64,000 nucleotides of DNA, taken from CAITNM01 sp021298215. GTDB taxonomy: Bacteria; Pseudomonadota; Alphaproteobacteria; Paracaedibacterales; CAITNM01. Location: the NCBI GenBank assembly GCA_046309815.1, contig JBKCOJ010000008.1, positions 141,366-205,365 of the forward strand, given 5' to 3'. Below, piece by piece: positions 1 through 8,277 of this stretch (position 1 is the stretch's first letter; each line of letters starts with the position of its first letter). The notes under the pieces were generated by a model, which worked only from the letters and a program-made list of their open reading frames with translations, ran no database searches and was not told where the DNA came from. Both the position numbers and the translations under genes were made by a program.

Positions 1-6
1 GTTGAA

Positions 7-81
7 TGGTGCCGCTGGAGAGAATCGAACTCTCGACCCCACCCTTACCAAGGGTGTGCTCTACCACTGAGCCACAACGGC
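7..81 (-). tRNA. tRNA-Thr (anticodon GGT)
   Basis: Read on the minus strand, this folds as a complete cloverleaf. The acceptor arm GCCGTTG pairs with CAGCGGC, the D-loop is GCTCAGTGGTAGAGC, the anticodon loop CTTGGTA gives anticodon GGT, and the T-arm contains GTTCGATTC. The 3' CCA is encoded in the DNA. The next feature is an exported unknown protein on the same strand. Confidence 0.95.
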
Positions 82-141
82 GCTTTAATATTTATATCGT
101 GTGGTCTAGTTTTTGGCAATGGGATGGGGTGAGATGTTGAA

Positions 142-630
142 TTACGTGCGATGTAGGTTATGCGTGTTTGCAAATTTTGCCAAGATAGCCACTACATCGA
201 TATTATAATGGGGAACTATTTGGGTTATCCAACTCAAAGATCCCTCAGCTTTTTCTATCTCTTGCATTATTTCAGGATCACTCTCTTGATATTTTTTAAG
301 TTTTGCAAAAAAATTATCTCGAAGCTGCGTGAGGGTTGTATTTGTAGTCGTAACTATGTCAAAAAGCACAGTATTTGTCGTTGAAATGCTGGAAACGTAA
401 TCTTGTTGTTGAAAAAGATCATCAAGGATAGGTTGCATTTCATTGGGTAAATCTGAATCGATTCTGAGAATAAAATGATCAATGTTAAAATTCGGGTATG
501 TGTAGTGTGCTAACTGGGATTGTTCTTCCTTGATTTCTTTTGTTTCGTAATTTGTTTCATCCATACATACCAAAGGAGTTATTTGGCTTACGCCGATTGC
601 TATACCTAGCAGTAATGTTGTTGTTTTCAT
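142..630 (-). CDS. exported protein of unknown function (162 aa)
   Basis: I do not recognise this protein. I start it at the ATG at 630 because that gives a classical signal peptide: MKTTT, then a hydrophobic core LLLGIAIGVSQITPLV, ending near CMDE. The reading frame stays open upstream to 822, but that part is rich in basic and aromatic residues and reads like untranslated AT-rich DNA. The mature part is mostly polar and probably helical, with an acidic stretch (ETKEIKEEQ) early and a Thr-rich patch (TTTNTTLTQ) in the middle. It lies downstream of tilS on the same strand, separated by about 140 bases, and is probably its own unit. No strong Shine-Dalgarno is visible. It is likely periplasmic or secreted. 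Confidence 0.55.
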   Translation of the reverse strand: MKTTTLLLGIAIGVSQITPLVCMDETNYETKEIKEEQSQLAHYTYPNFNIDHFILRIDSDLPNEMQPILDDLFQQQDYVSSISTTNTVLFDIVTTTNTTLTQLRDNFFAKLKKYQESDPEIMQEIEKAEGSLSWITQIVPHYNIDVVAILAKFANTHNLHRT

Positions 631-773
631 AAAAAAAACTTTTATATTTACAATGCCTTTATAAGAACGGATTGATAAATTTTCAAATAAAGTTGCTGAA
701 AATTTTATATATAAATATTTAAGTGATGCTTTTTTGCAATATGGTAATGAGATTGTATTTCTTCCTATTATTT

Positions 774-1736
774 TTAGGAATTTAAAAAATAGATAGCCTT
801 TTTTGCTACATTGATGGTGCATCCAGCGACATTGTAGCCATCGACTTTTGGTTGTTTCAGTATTTTTAAAATAGCATCGATTGTTTCATAAGGTTTTGGG
901 TAAGTGGCTTTGCCAATGGCCCAAATGGTTTGACGTAGCCATTCTTGTTGAATGTGATTTGGGCATTCAAAAAAAATGGGTTGATTGATGGCAAGAGGAT
1001 TAATGCTAATAATGAAATTTTTTGCGTGCTCATTTACCAAATTTTCTAAGGCTTGATACAAGCTATAGATTTTGGTGGCGGAGGTAAGAATGCCTTCTTC
1101 TTGCCAGCCTAAGTTCTTGATGTGCTGCACAAGTTGGCGTACGCGCGTACGTTCGTATGAATCATCTTGATTTGAAGGATCTTCGATCCATTTGATTTTT
1201 TTATTTTGTAAGTAGGTTCGTAAATCTTGAGGGAAAATTTCAAGAAGAGGGCGAATAATCCGAACATCATTTTTATATCGTGTTGTTTGAATTCCTTGAA
1301 ATCCAGCAGGTCCTGATCCCTTTAAAAAGCGCATCAGAATGGTTTCAATTTGATCTTGTGCATGATGCGCTGTTAGCAAAAAAGGGTTTTCATATTTTTT
1401 GCAAAATTCGGTGAGTAAATGGTATCGAGCTTTTCGGGCTTGTTCGTGAATACGGTTAAGATTATCTTCATGCTGCCAAACAAGCGTGTGATGAGAGATA
1501 TCATGAGCTTTTAAAATGCTATGCACTTCTTCTGCTTCTGCAGATGATTCTGGGCGTAATGCATGATCAATTGTGACGGCTTCTAACTTTACATTTTTTG
1601 TTGCTGCATATTCATTGGCAAGAAAAGTTAGGGCAAGACTGTCAGCACCACCTGATACTGCAACAATAAGAGTGCAAGTGGGTGAGGGAAGAAGTTGATC
1701 AAATGCTGTAAAAGCTTTTTGTTGTAAGGAAATCAT
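774..1736 (-). CDS. tilS: tRNA(Ile)-lysidine synthase TilS
   Basis: TilS makes lysidine at the wobble C of tRNA-Ile(CAU), using ATP and lysine, so that the tRNA reads AUA instead of AUG. The PP-loop ATPase signature SGGADS is at residues 28-33, followed by the usual HHAQDQIETILMRFLKG segment and the EDPSNQD motif. The start at 1736 is chosen because its ATG overlaps the sfsA stop as ATGA; an upstream in-frame start would overlap sfsA by some 60 bases. At 320 residues it is shorter than E. coli TilS (about 430) and ends soon after the catalytic domain, so most of the C-terminal tRNA-binding region is reduced. Last gene of the argS-sfsA-tilS operon. Confidence 0.93.
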   Translation of the reverse strand: MISLQQKAFTAFDQLLPSPTCTLIVAVSGGADSLALTFLANEYAATKNVKLEAVTIDHALRPESSAEAEEVHSILKAHDISHHTLVWQHEDNLNRIHEQARKARYHLLTEFCKKYENPFLLTAHHAQDQIETILMRFLKGSGPAGFQGIQTTRYKNDVRIIRPLLEIFPQDLRTYLQNKKIKWIEDPSNQDDSYERTRVRQLVQHIKNLGWQEEGILTSATKIYSLYQALENLVNEHAKNFIISINPLAINQPIFFECPNHIQQEWLRQTIWAIGKATYPKPYETIDAILKILKQPKVDGYNVAGCTINVAKKAIYFLNS

Positions 1737-2434
1737 CCTAAAACCTGTAAAGGCTGTTTTAAGGTAATGCCAGTTGGCAGCATATTGCAGCAATAGGCTA
1801 GCGTTTCAACGCCGGCTTTAGTGGCTTGTCGAGAAGCTTCACCATAAGCTTTATCGAGATCATCAGCTACTTTAAAAGTTAGAGCATCATCGCGTTGCAC
1901 GACGTATAAAACGATGCTTCGAATACCACTTTTTACTTGATTTGCTAATTCAAGTTGGTGTTTGGCGCCGCGTGCAGTAATACAATCAGGGAATTCGGCC
2001 ATGTGATTATTGCGAATTAAATGAACGTTTTTCACTTCTACGAGGCACATTTCGGTGGGACCGTCAGTAAGAAAAAAATCGATTCGTGAATTTTGTCCGT
2101 ACTTTACTTCTGCTTTAACATTTTTATAATCAGCTAATTCGGGAATAGATTTTTTCGCTAAAGCTTCTGCGACAATTAAGTTGGGATTGTTTGTATTGGT
2201 ACCAATCCAGGTTCCTTCACTTTCAACCATTTCCCATGTGTAGGCTAATTTTCGAGCAACATTGACGGCTTTTGATAAAGCAACGCGCGAGCCTGGCGTG
2301 GTAATACCCATCATAGCGCCAGGGTTCGGGCAGTGTACGGTTAGTTCTTCGCCCGTATCAAATTTTACGTCGGCCAAAAAGCGTTTGTAGCGTTTGATAA
2401 GAGTGCCGTAGGTAAGATCGCTTGGAAAAATCAT
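1733..2434 (-). CDS. sfsA: SfsA family protein (sugar fermentation stimulation homolog)
   Basis: SfsA proteins are small nucleic-acid-binding proteins with a nuclease-like fold; the name comes from an E. coli maltose-fermentation phenotype, and their precise role is unsettled. Family hallmarks seen here are the N-terminal RYKRFLADV, HCPNPGAM, the TNTNNPNLIVAEAL segment, and the nuclease-like RIDFFLTD / CLVEVKNV pair in the middle. Length is normal at 233 residues. I take the ATG at 2434, which overlaps the argS stop by one base (TGATG); a TTG one codon upstream is also possible. Translation is probably coupled to argS upstream and tilS downstream. Confidence 0.92.
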   Translation of the reverse strand: MIFPSDLTYGTLIKRYKRFLADVKFDTGEELTVHCPNPGAMMGITTPGSRVALSKAVNVARKLAYTWEMVESEGTWIGTNTNNPNLIVAEALAKKSIPELADYKNVKAEVKYGQNSRIDFFLTDGPTEMCLVEVKNVHLIRNNHMAEFPDCITARGAKHQLELANQVKSGIRSIVLYVVQRDDALTFKVADDLDKAYGEASRQATKAGVETLAYCCNMLPTGITLKQPLQVLG

Positions 2435-4152
2435 CAACGCATTTCTTCAATAGGAGTTATGCCAAGAAGATTTAGTCCTTCGGCAAGGATACTTGCTGTT
2501 GATTTTAAAAGTGCTAAACGTGCTGCTGTTTGTGAAGGAGAGTGCTCGTCAATAAAACGTAGTTGCGTATTTTCTTTCCCTTTATTCCAGAGGGAGTGGA
2601 AAAGGCTTGCGGTATCATACAAATAATTTGCAATCCGATGTGGTTCTAAATGTTGTGCTGCAGATAAAACAATGCGCGGCCATTGAATTAGACCTTTAAT
2701 GAGGCTTAACTCAGCTTCATCATTTAAACACTCTAATGAATCAGCACTAAGTTCTTTACCGAATGTTTGTGCGGCATGACGTAATACAGAATGAATGCGT
2801 GCGTGCGCGTATTGGATGTAAAATAAAGGATTATCTTTTGACTGCTCAATAACTTTTTTAAAGTCAAAATCAATCACCATATCCTGATGACGAGAAATCA
2901 TCATAAAGCGTACAGCATCTTTGCCAACACGTTCGACAAGTTGTTGAATGGTTATAAAAGTACCGGCTCTTTTGGACATACGAACAGGCTGACCATTGTC
3001 CGAAAAGTTTACCATTTGGCAAGTTTTGATGGTATAGATTTGATCATTTTTTAGGGCTTTTACCGCTGAGGTTAGGCGCTTGACGTATCCTACGTGATCA
3101 AAACCAAGAATATTAACAAGAACGTCATAATGGCGGCTGATTTTGTAATAGTGATACCCAACATCGCCAGCAAAATATGTCCATGTGCCGTCTGATTTTT
3201 GCAAAGCTCGATCAACATCATCACCATAGGCGGTCGCTTTGAATAAAATCTGTGGGCGTTCTTCCCAATCATCAATTTGATGACCTTTTGGTTTTTCAAG
3301 AATACCAGTGTATACATCGCCTTTTTCTTCTAATGCTTTAAGGGCTTTCTCTACCCATCCTTCTTGGGTGAGTGCGCTTTCGGATGCATATTCCATGGTG
3401 ATGCCGAGTGATTTTAAGTCGGACCTGATGCAATTCATCATAGAGTCGATAGCAAAAAGCCGCACTGTTTCAAACCATTCAGCATTAGGTTTATTTAAAA
3501 GGGAATCGCCGAACTTGTGTGCTAAATCTGAGCCCACTGGGATTAGGTAATCGCCTTTGTACATGTCTTGGTCAAAGTCATCATCTGAAATAGTTTCATC
3601 GAGGGCTTCTTTATAACGAACGTAAGCTGAGCGTGCGAGGGCAAGTGTTTGTCCGCCAGCGTCATTAATATAATATTCGCGCGTCACTTTATAGCCAACT
3701 TTTTCAAGCAAATTGGCAACAGTATCTCCTAGGATCGCATTGCGTCCATGGCCAATATGCATAGGGCCTGTTGGATTTGTTGAAACATATTCTACTTGCG
3801 CCGATTTACCTTTTCCTAAAGTGTTTGTGCCGTAGGCTGATTGGAGATTTAAGATTTCATGCACTTCTTTTTGTAGGATGGTCTGTTTTAGCCATATATT
3901 GATGAAGCCAGGGCCTGCAATCTCTGTTTTTTCAATAGCTTCGTGACTGGAGATTTTTTTGATGAGTTTTTGTGCAAATTCACGCGGAGAAATGCCTTCA
4001 GCTTTTGCACACACCATAGCGGCATTGCTTGCTAGATCGCCGTGAGATGGATCTTTTGTAGGTTCAAGTATGACTTTATCAAGCTGCGCAGTTGGCGCAA
4101 TTTCTTTCAGCGATTTTTCAATAAAGTCTTGTAACGTAAAAACGAGCGTCAT
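2434..4152 (-). CDS. argS: arginyl-tRNA synthetase
   Basis: Class I aminoacyl-tRNA synthetase that charges tRNA-Arg. The N-terminal tRNA-binding (Add1) domain spans roughly residues 1-100. The catalytic core follows, with the HIGH motif at 132-135 (GPMHIGHGRN), and a KMSKS-like motif appears as RMSKRAGT around residue 390. The helical anticodon-binding domain with the DALR signature fills the C-terminus. At 572 residues the protein is full length. The start is supported by a strong Shine-Dalgarno (AGGAG, seven bases before the ATG). It is first in an operon with sfsA and tilS, the stop and start codons overlapping. The promoter must lie in the AT-rich divergent region at 4153-4435. Confidence 0.97.
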   Translation of the reverse strand: MTLVFTLQDFIEKSLKEIAPTAQLDKVILEPTKDPSHGDLASNAAMVCAKAEGISPREFAQKLIKKISSHEAIEKTEIAGPGFINIWLKQTILQKEVHEILNLQSAYGTNTLGKGKSAQVEYVSTNPTGPMHIGHGRNAILGDTVANLLEKVGYKVTREYYINDAGGQTLALARSAYVRYKEALDETISDDDFDQDMYKGDYLIPVGSDLAHKFGDSLLNKPNAEWFETVRLFAIDSMMNCIRSDLKSLGITMEYASESALTQEGWVEKALKALEEKGDVYTGILEKPKGHQIDDWEERPQILFKATAYGDDVDRALQKSDGTWTYFAGDVGYHYYKISRHYDVLVNILGFDHVGYVKRLTSAVKALKNDQIYTIKTCQMVNFSDNGQPVRMSKRAGTFITIQQLVERVGKDAVRFMMISRHQDMVIDFDFKKVIEQSKDNPLFYIQYAHARIHSVLRHAAQTFGKELSADSLECLNDEAELSLIKGLIQWPRIVLSAAQHLEPHRIANYLYDTASLFHSLWNKGKENTQLRFIDEHSPSQTAARLALLKSTASILAEGLNLLGITPIEEMR

Positions 4153-4292
4153 GAATATTCTCCTAGAACAGTTATAGATTTAGCAGGCCTTGAGAGAAAG
4201 AATCAATAAAAACTGAAAGGCTAGAGTTTTTGTTAATTAAATTATGTGCACGTATCTGTGCTTATAACCAAATTCATATGGTTTTATCTTGA

Positions 4293-4345
4293 ATTAATAA
4301 ATATTTAATAAAAATTAAAATATTTTCTATTAAATATTTATTAAT
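4293..4345. repeat. 18-bp perfect AT-only inverted repeat
   Basis: The arms at 4293-4310 and 4328-4345 are exact reverse complements made only of A and T, separated by 17 bases. The repeat lies between divergent genes (argS on the minus strand, an exported protein on the plus strand), so it is not placed as a terminator for either. It could be a protein-binding site or a cruciform-prone spacer. The remainder of the 4153-4435 gap is AT-rich, with no other gene seen. Confidence 0.6.
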
Positions 4346-4435
4346 ACTATCTCCTTTAAGCTGATATTGAAAAAATTTTTTCATCTAAAAAATCACTTGT
4401 TTAGGTGAAAGATCTTAAATTGTGGAGATTTGCAA

Positions 4436-5344
4436 ATGTTAAAATATATATTGGCTTGTATCATTAGTGTAGGAGTAGCCTATTGTGGTGCTAATACAGA
4501 GTATATTACCGGTATCGAGAATGAAGGTAGTGAAAGACGAGATATTTTCAGAATTGGTTCCGAAGCAGGAGATGTAGATGGATATACTGCGCCAAGCGCA
4601 GGCATTACAAAATTAACCATAGATTTTGTTCAATCTGGTACAGTGCCAAGCGGTGGAATCTCTAGTCATTTCAGTGCAATTTCATTTCCTGAAACACTTA
4701 AAGACCTTTACCTAAGAGGTGATGCTACTAGTCTTGATGTGTTATTTAACGGTCTCGCAAGGAATGCACTTCCTACCCCTCCGAATGGCTGTAAGATTCA
4801 TTTTTCTTTGAAGACTGGGCCTGACGCTGATCCAGGTTGGTTTCAATCTCGTATACTCGAAGATTCTAATGTTTATGTGGAGCCACTATCTGATAATCCT
4901 AAGGCGGATAGTCTTTTGGTAAATTTAGGAAATACTAATACTTTCTATTTGGGGTCTAATGTTCAGCTTGCAAGCACAACTAGTGAATTAAGTTGTAAGA
5001 TTGTAAGGCACCCAGATATTAAAGCAGAAAAAGCATATACAGATGCTAGGTTAATAACGGAAGGGAATATAATTTTCCGTAGCCGTGTAGATGGGATTAG
5101 TCTTGGTTGTTTTGATGTTAGTGGTCTGTTTAGGTTCGATGTTAATTCATTGATTATAGATCCAGATGAGACTGTTACTACGATCGGCGTTAATGGTACG
5201 CACAGTGAAGAAGGTATGACATTATACGTCACATACCTAGGTAATGTAGAGCAGAAAGATTTGGCATACACAGTATATGGTTCAAATTCCGGTGCGGCCC
5301 TTTCAAAGGTGCTAGTTGGTACAACTTTGCCTAGATCATTCTAG
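4436..5344 (+). CDS. exported protein of unknown function (302 aa)
   Basis: I do not recognise this protein. The start at 4436 is set by GGAG eight bases upstream and gives a signal peptide (MLKYILACIISVGVAYCG) with a possible cleavage after CGA. A lipobox reading (VAYC) is also conceivable but weak. The mature part is rich in Gly, Ser, Thr and Asp with many short alternating hydrophobic stretches, suggesting a beta-rich fold, and has only a few cysteines. No transmembrane segment follows the signal. It is a single-gene unit: divergent from argS, with a hairpin terminator directly downstream. It is likely periplasmic, surface or secreted. Confidence 0.65.
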   Translation: MLKYILACIISVGVAYCGANTEYITGIENEGSERRDIFRIGSEAGDVDGYTAPSAGITKLTIDFVQSGTVPSGGISSHFSAISFPETLKDLYLRGDATSLDVLFNGLARNALPTPPNGCKIHFSLKTGPDADPGWFQSRILEDSNVYVEPLSDNPKADSLLVNLGNTNTFYLGSNVQLASTTSELSCKIVRHPDIKAEKAYTDARLITEGNIIFRSRVDGISLGCFDVSGLFRFDVNSLIIDPDETVTTIGVNGTHSEEGMTLYVTYLGNVEQKDLAYTVYGSNSGAALSKVLVGTTLPRSF

Positions 5345-5363
5345 GTTTATATTTTTTATAAAA

Positions 5364-5402
5364 GAAGAGATTTTCTTGTAATGAGGGGATCTCTTTTTTT
5401 AA
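5364..5402 (+). terminator. Rho-independent terminator after the exported protein
   Basis: A 7-bp stem AAGAGAT/ATCTCTT (5365-5371 and 5389-5395) with a 17-base loop runs directly into a T tract. It is well placed 20 bases after the stop codon at 5344. The long loop makes this moderate rather than strong. Confidence 0.55.
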
Positions 5403-5424
5403 CGTTTTAATTTCTTGGGGAAAA

Positions 5425-6492
5425 TTAAAGTAACTTGAAAGTCCAAGAGTGAAGAAATTTGTATAGCCAATCCAAAATATCATTTGATGAAGGTGCATTT
5501 TTTCTAGTTTCGTGCACGAATTGATCGGGATTTTGTAAAAAACTTGAAATGTCTTGTAGAAACATTTTTCTTATAGCTAACGAGTCATGCACAAGACTGT
5601 GATACGCTTCCCGATATATTTTATGTGCAACTTTTGTTAAAGATGAAACGACGATTTTATCGTAGCTGGTGTCTAAAACTTTATCATTACCAGCGGTTGC
5701 AAAAAATATTTTTGTGGTGATGGGTTTTAATAGATAGAGATTGTTTAAAAGCTGTCTTGATGTAGTAAGGGCTGTGTACATCCATCCCCAGCTAGGATCA
5801 CTTGGTATCATTTCTTTTTTGGATTCGGGTATATAATAATACTGATCAAAAAGATCTTTGTCGCGGCAGTTACGGTTATTTGTAAAGTTTAGTTTGATGG
5901 GGTCATAATCGCTGCATGTAAGACAGTATTGCTTACTTTTCCCCAACCAATTTTTAAAAATGTAGGCCATGGGTTCTGCAAAAAAAAGTGGGAAAGGTGA
6001 TGTATTGATGCGAATCATGGGTGCTTCAAGCACGGCAAGTTGAAATTTATTGGGATATTTTTTTAATATTTGTAATGCCACTTGTCCGCCCATGGAGTGT
6101 GCATATAGAGAAATTTGCTTATTTTGAAATTGCTTAAGTGAAGCTAATGTTTCTACATCTGTTATGTACTGACCAAAGTCATCTACATGAATCATTTGTT
6201 TGTTACTAACAAGACGCTGTGACTCACCTTGGCCACGAAATTCTAATACCCAAATATCATAGCCATGTGAGGCAAGTTGTTGTGCTAGGAATTCTTGTCG
6301 TTCAATGCGAGAAACAAGTCCTGGTAATATAAATAGAACTTTATCTGAAGAAGATATTGTATTTTCACCGCAAAATCGACCTACGCGAATTTTTACGTTA
6401 TCTGGCGTTGTGAGTTCATGGTATTCAAACGCAGAATTTGTAGAGTAGAGAATTGTGCTAAAAAGGCAGTATAGATAAACAAGAACGATCAT
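5425..6492 (-). CDS. exported alpha/beta hydrolase (lysophospholipase-like), copy 1
   Basis: Serine hydrolase of the Hydrolase_4 / monoacylglycerol lipase / PldB type. The nucleophile is Ser133 in AHSMGG (131-136). FILPGLVSR (54-62) forms the oxyanion region and FRGQGES (85-91) is the usual family motif. The acid is probably the Asp in AGNDKVLD and the base the His in AYHSLVHDS near the C-terminus. A hydrophobic N-terminus (IVLVYLYCLFSTILY) suggests export. It is a clear paralog of the hydrolase at 7186-8226, with near-identical blocks RQEFLA, FRGQG and HSMGGQVAL. The substrate is unknown; lipids or lysophospholipids are plausible for the family. It is divergent from the Sco1 gene. Confidence 0.85.
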   Translation of the reverse strand: MIVLVYLYCLFSTILYSTNSAFEYHELTTPDNVKIRVGRFCGENTISSSDKVLFILPGLVSRIERQEFLAQQLASHGYDIWVLEFRGQGESQRLVSNKQMIHVDDFGQYITDVETLASLKQFQNKQISLYAHSMGGQVALQILKKYPNKFQLAVLEAPMIRINTSPFPLFFAEPMAYIFKNWLGKSKQYCLTCSDYDPIKLNFTNNRNCRDKDLFDQYYYIPESKKEMIPSDPSWGWMYTALTTSRQLLNNLYLLKPITTKIFFATAGNDKVLDTSYDKIVVSSLTKVAHKIYREAYHSLVHDSLAIRKMFLQDISSFLQNPDQFVHETRKNAPSSNDILDWLYKFLHSWTFKLL

Positions 6493-6632
6493 TATAAAAT
6501 GAAATTTTGTATCTTTATTATAATAATACGATTAAAAAAGTTAATATGTTGCTAATTTGAAAAATTTTTATCAATTCTTTGTTTCCTTAAATGTTCCGTG
6601 TAGGATGTAGCAACAAAAAATTTAGAGAAATT

Positions 6633-7241
6633 ATGAATAGATTAGTTGTTTCTGCTGTTATCGGAAGTGCTATAGGGTTAGGAATTGTTCTTGGAATATA
6701 TAAATTTCAGGAACCTACAGCGATTGTCTATAAAGATGTTACAGACCCCGTCGTAGTGATTGGTGGAGATTTTGCGCTAAAAGATCAATTTGGGAAAAAG
6801 CGTTCAACAGCAGAGTTTCGCGGAAAAATATTGTTGGTGTATTTTGGATATACATATTGCCCGGACGTGTGCCCTATGGCATTGGAGCATATTTCAAAAG
6901 CTTTAAAATCTTTAAAGCGTGATCGCGATAAAATTGCTGTGGTATTTGTAAGTGTTGATCCAGATCGGGATACAACAGATGTTTTAAAGATTTATAGCGA
7001 AAATTTTGATCGTAATATTATTATGCTAACGGGTGCGCAAGATGATGTGCAGAAGGCGATGAAGCAGTATAAAGTGTATGCAAAAAAAGAAATGAAAGAA
7101 GGAATGAGTGATTACTTAATGAATCACACAAGTGTTGTGTATGTGATGGATAGGAATGGTGGGTATCTGAGTAGTTTTGCTCATTCTACACCCCCTGAGG
7201 AAATTCGTTCGATTCTTTTAAAAGTTCTTTTGAGTGCATAG
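6633..7241 (+). CDS. Sco1/SenC family copper chaperone
   Basis: Thioredoxin-fold protein that, in the family, delivers copper to the CuA site of cytochrome c oxidase. An N-terminal membrane anchor (residues 3-23, LVVSAVIGSAIGLGIVLGIY) places the domain outside the inner membrane. The copper ligands are visible: Cys76 and Cys80 in YCPDVCP, and His165 in NHTSVVYV. At 202 residues it is typical. I start at 6633 because it begins right at the anchor and has a purine-rich AGAGAAA upstream; an ATG at 6591 without a ribosome site would add 14 residues. No cytochrome oxidase gene is nearby. Its 3' end overlaps the convergent hydrolase gene by 56 bases. Confidence 0.92.
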   Translation: MNRLVVSAVIGSAIGLGIVLGIYKFQEPTAIVYKDVTDPVVVIGGDFALKDQFGKKRSTAEFRGKILLVYFGYTYCPDVCPMALEHISKALKSLKRDRDKIAVVFVSVDPDRDTTDVLKIYSENFDRNIIMLTGAQDDVQKAMKQYKVYAKKEMKEGMSDYLMNHTSVVYVMDRNGGYLSSFAHSTPPEEIRSILLKVLLSA

Positions 7242-8226
7242 CTTTTATAAAAGCATCTGGATTTTTTAAAAACAATGTCAGATCAGATACATATGATTTT
7301 CGTGTTTCTAACGTGTCATGCAGCAAGCAATGCCAGGCATTTTTATATGTGCGGTGGGCTACGTTTAAAAAGGCTGATGCTACTCTGATATCATGTTCGT
7401 TGTTGACTCTTCGATCATCTCCTGCGGTTGCTAGAAAGATTTTACTGGTGATTCCTTTTAATGATGCCAAATCTTTCAGAAGGGATTGCGTTGCATTAAG
7501 TGCTGAGTAGACCCATCCCCAGCTAGGCCCTGTAGGAATTAGCTCTTTTTCAGATTCAGCTATATAGCGATGTTTGTAGAAGAGATTAATATCGCGACAA
7601 TTAGAATTATGCTCAAAACTTTCTTTTTTAACATCGTAGTTTCCACGGCCTATGCAGAAATTTTTATTCCTAGATAACCAGGTTTTAAAAAAATACGCGA
7701 TTGGCTTGGCAAGAATGAATGGAATTGGTGAAGTGTTGAGCTTAATCATTGGTGATTCGAGTACGGTGGATTCAAATGTTGTTGGGTGTTTTTTCAAGAG
7801 TTGTAGTGCTACTTGTCCTCCCATGGAATGTCCATAAAGGGAGAGCTTTTTTCCTTTTAATTCCTTAAGGTTCATCAGTGTTTCAGCGTCTGTTATGTAC
7901 TGATCAAAGTCATCAACATGAACCATTTCTTTATTCTCAACCATACGTTGTGATTTTCCTTGCCCTCGAAAATCAAGTGTCCAAACATCAAATCCACTAG
8001 CAGCAAGTTGCTCTGCTAAAAATTCTTGTCGTTCCATACATGACACCATGCCAGGAAGGATGATAATAGCTTTTGTTGAATGGGGAACTGATCCTTTTCC
8101 GCAAAAATAACCAGCACGAATTTTTACATTATCTGCCGTGGTGAGGTATTGGCACTGAAACGAAGCAAATAGGCTAATAGTAGAGAGAATTAAGATCGTA
8201 AATTTAAGCAATCTAGAATATTTCAT
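7186..8226 (-). CDS. exported alpha/beta hydrolase (lysophospholipase-like), copy 2
   Basis: Paralog of the hydrolase at 5425-6492. Nucleophile Ser134 sits in GHSMGG (132-137), with ILPGMVS (57-62) and DFRGQGKS (85-92) as family motifs. The acid is probably the Asp in AGDDRR and the base the His in AWHCLLHDT. The N-terminus LLKFTILILSTISLFASFQC is a signal peptide, so it likely acts in the periplasm or outside. The gene order hydrolase / sco / hydrolase suggests either a duplication followed by insertion of sco or duplication around it. The C-terminus overlaps the convergent sco gene. Substrate unknown; lipid esters are likely for the family. Confidence 0.86.
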   Translation of the reverse strand: MKYSRLLKFTILILSTISLFASFQCQYLTTADNVKIRAGYFCGKGSVPHSTKAIIILPGMVSCMERQEFLAEQLAASGFDVWTLDFRGQGKSQRMVENKEMVHVDDFDQYITDAETLMNLKELKGKKLSLYGHSMGGQVALQLLKKHPTTFESTVLESPMIKLNTSPIPFILAKPIAYFFKTWLSRNKNFCIGRGNYDVKKESFEHNSNCRDINLFYKHRYIAESEKELIPTGPSWGWVYSALNATQSLLKDLASLKGITSKIFLATAGDDRRVNNEHDIRVASAFLNVAHRTYKNAWHCLLHDTLETRKSYVSDLTLFLKNPDAFIKAMHSKELLKESNEFPQGV

Positions 8227-8277
8227 GTAATGCGGACGAAAACTTTTTCTTAATATGAAAGAAGTGGGTATCTTACG

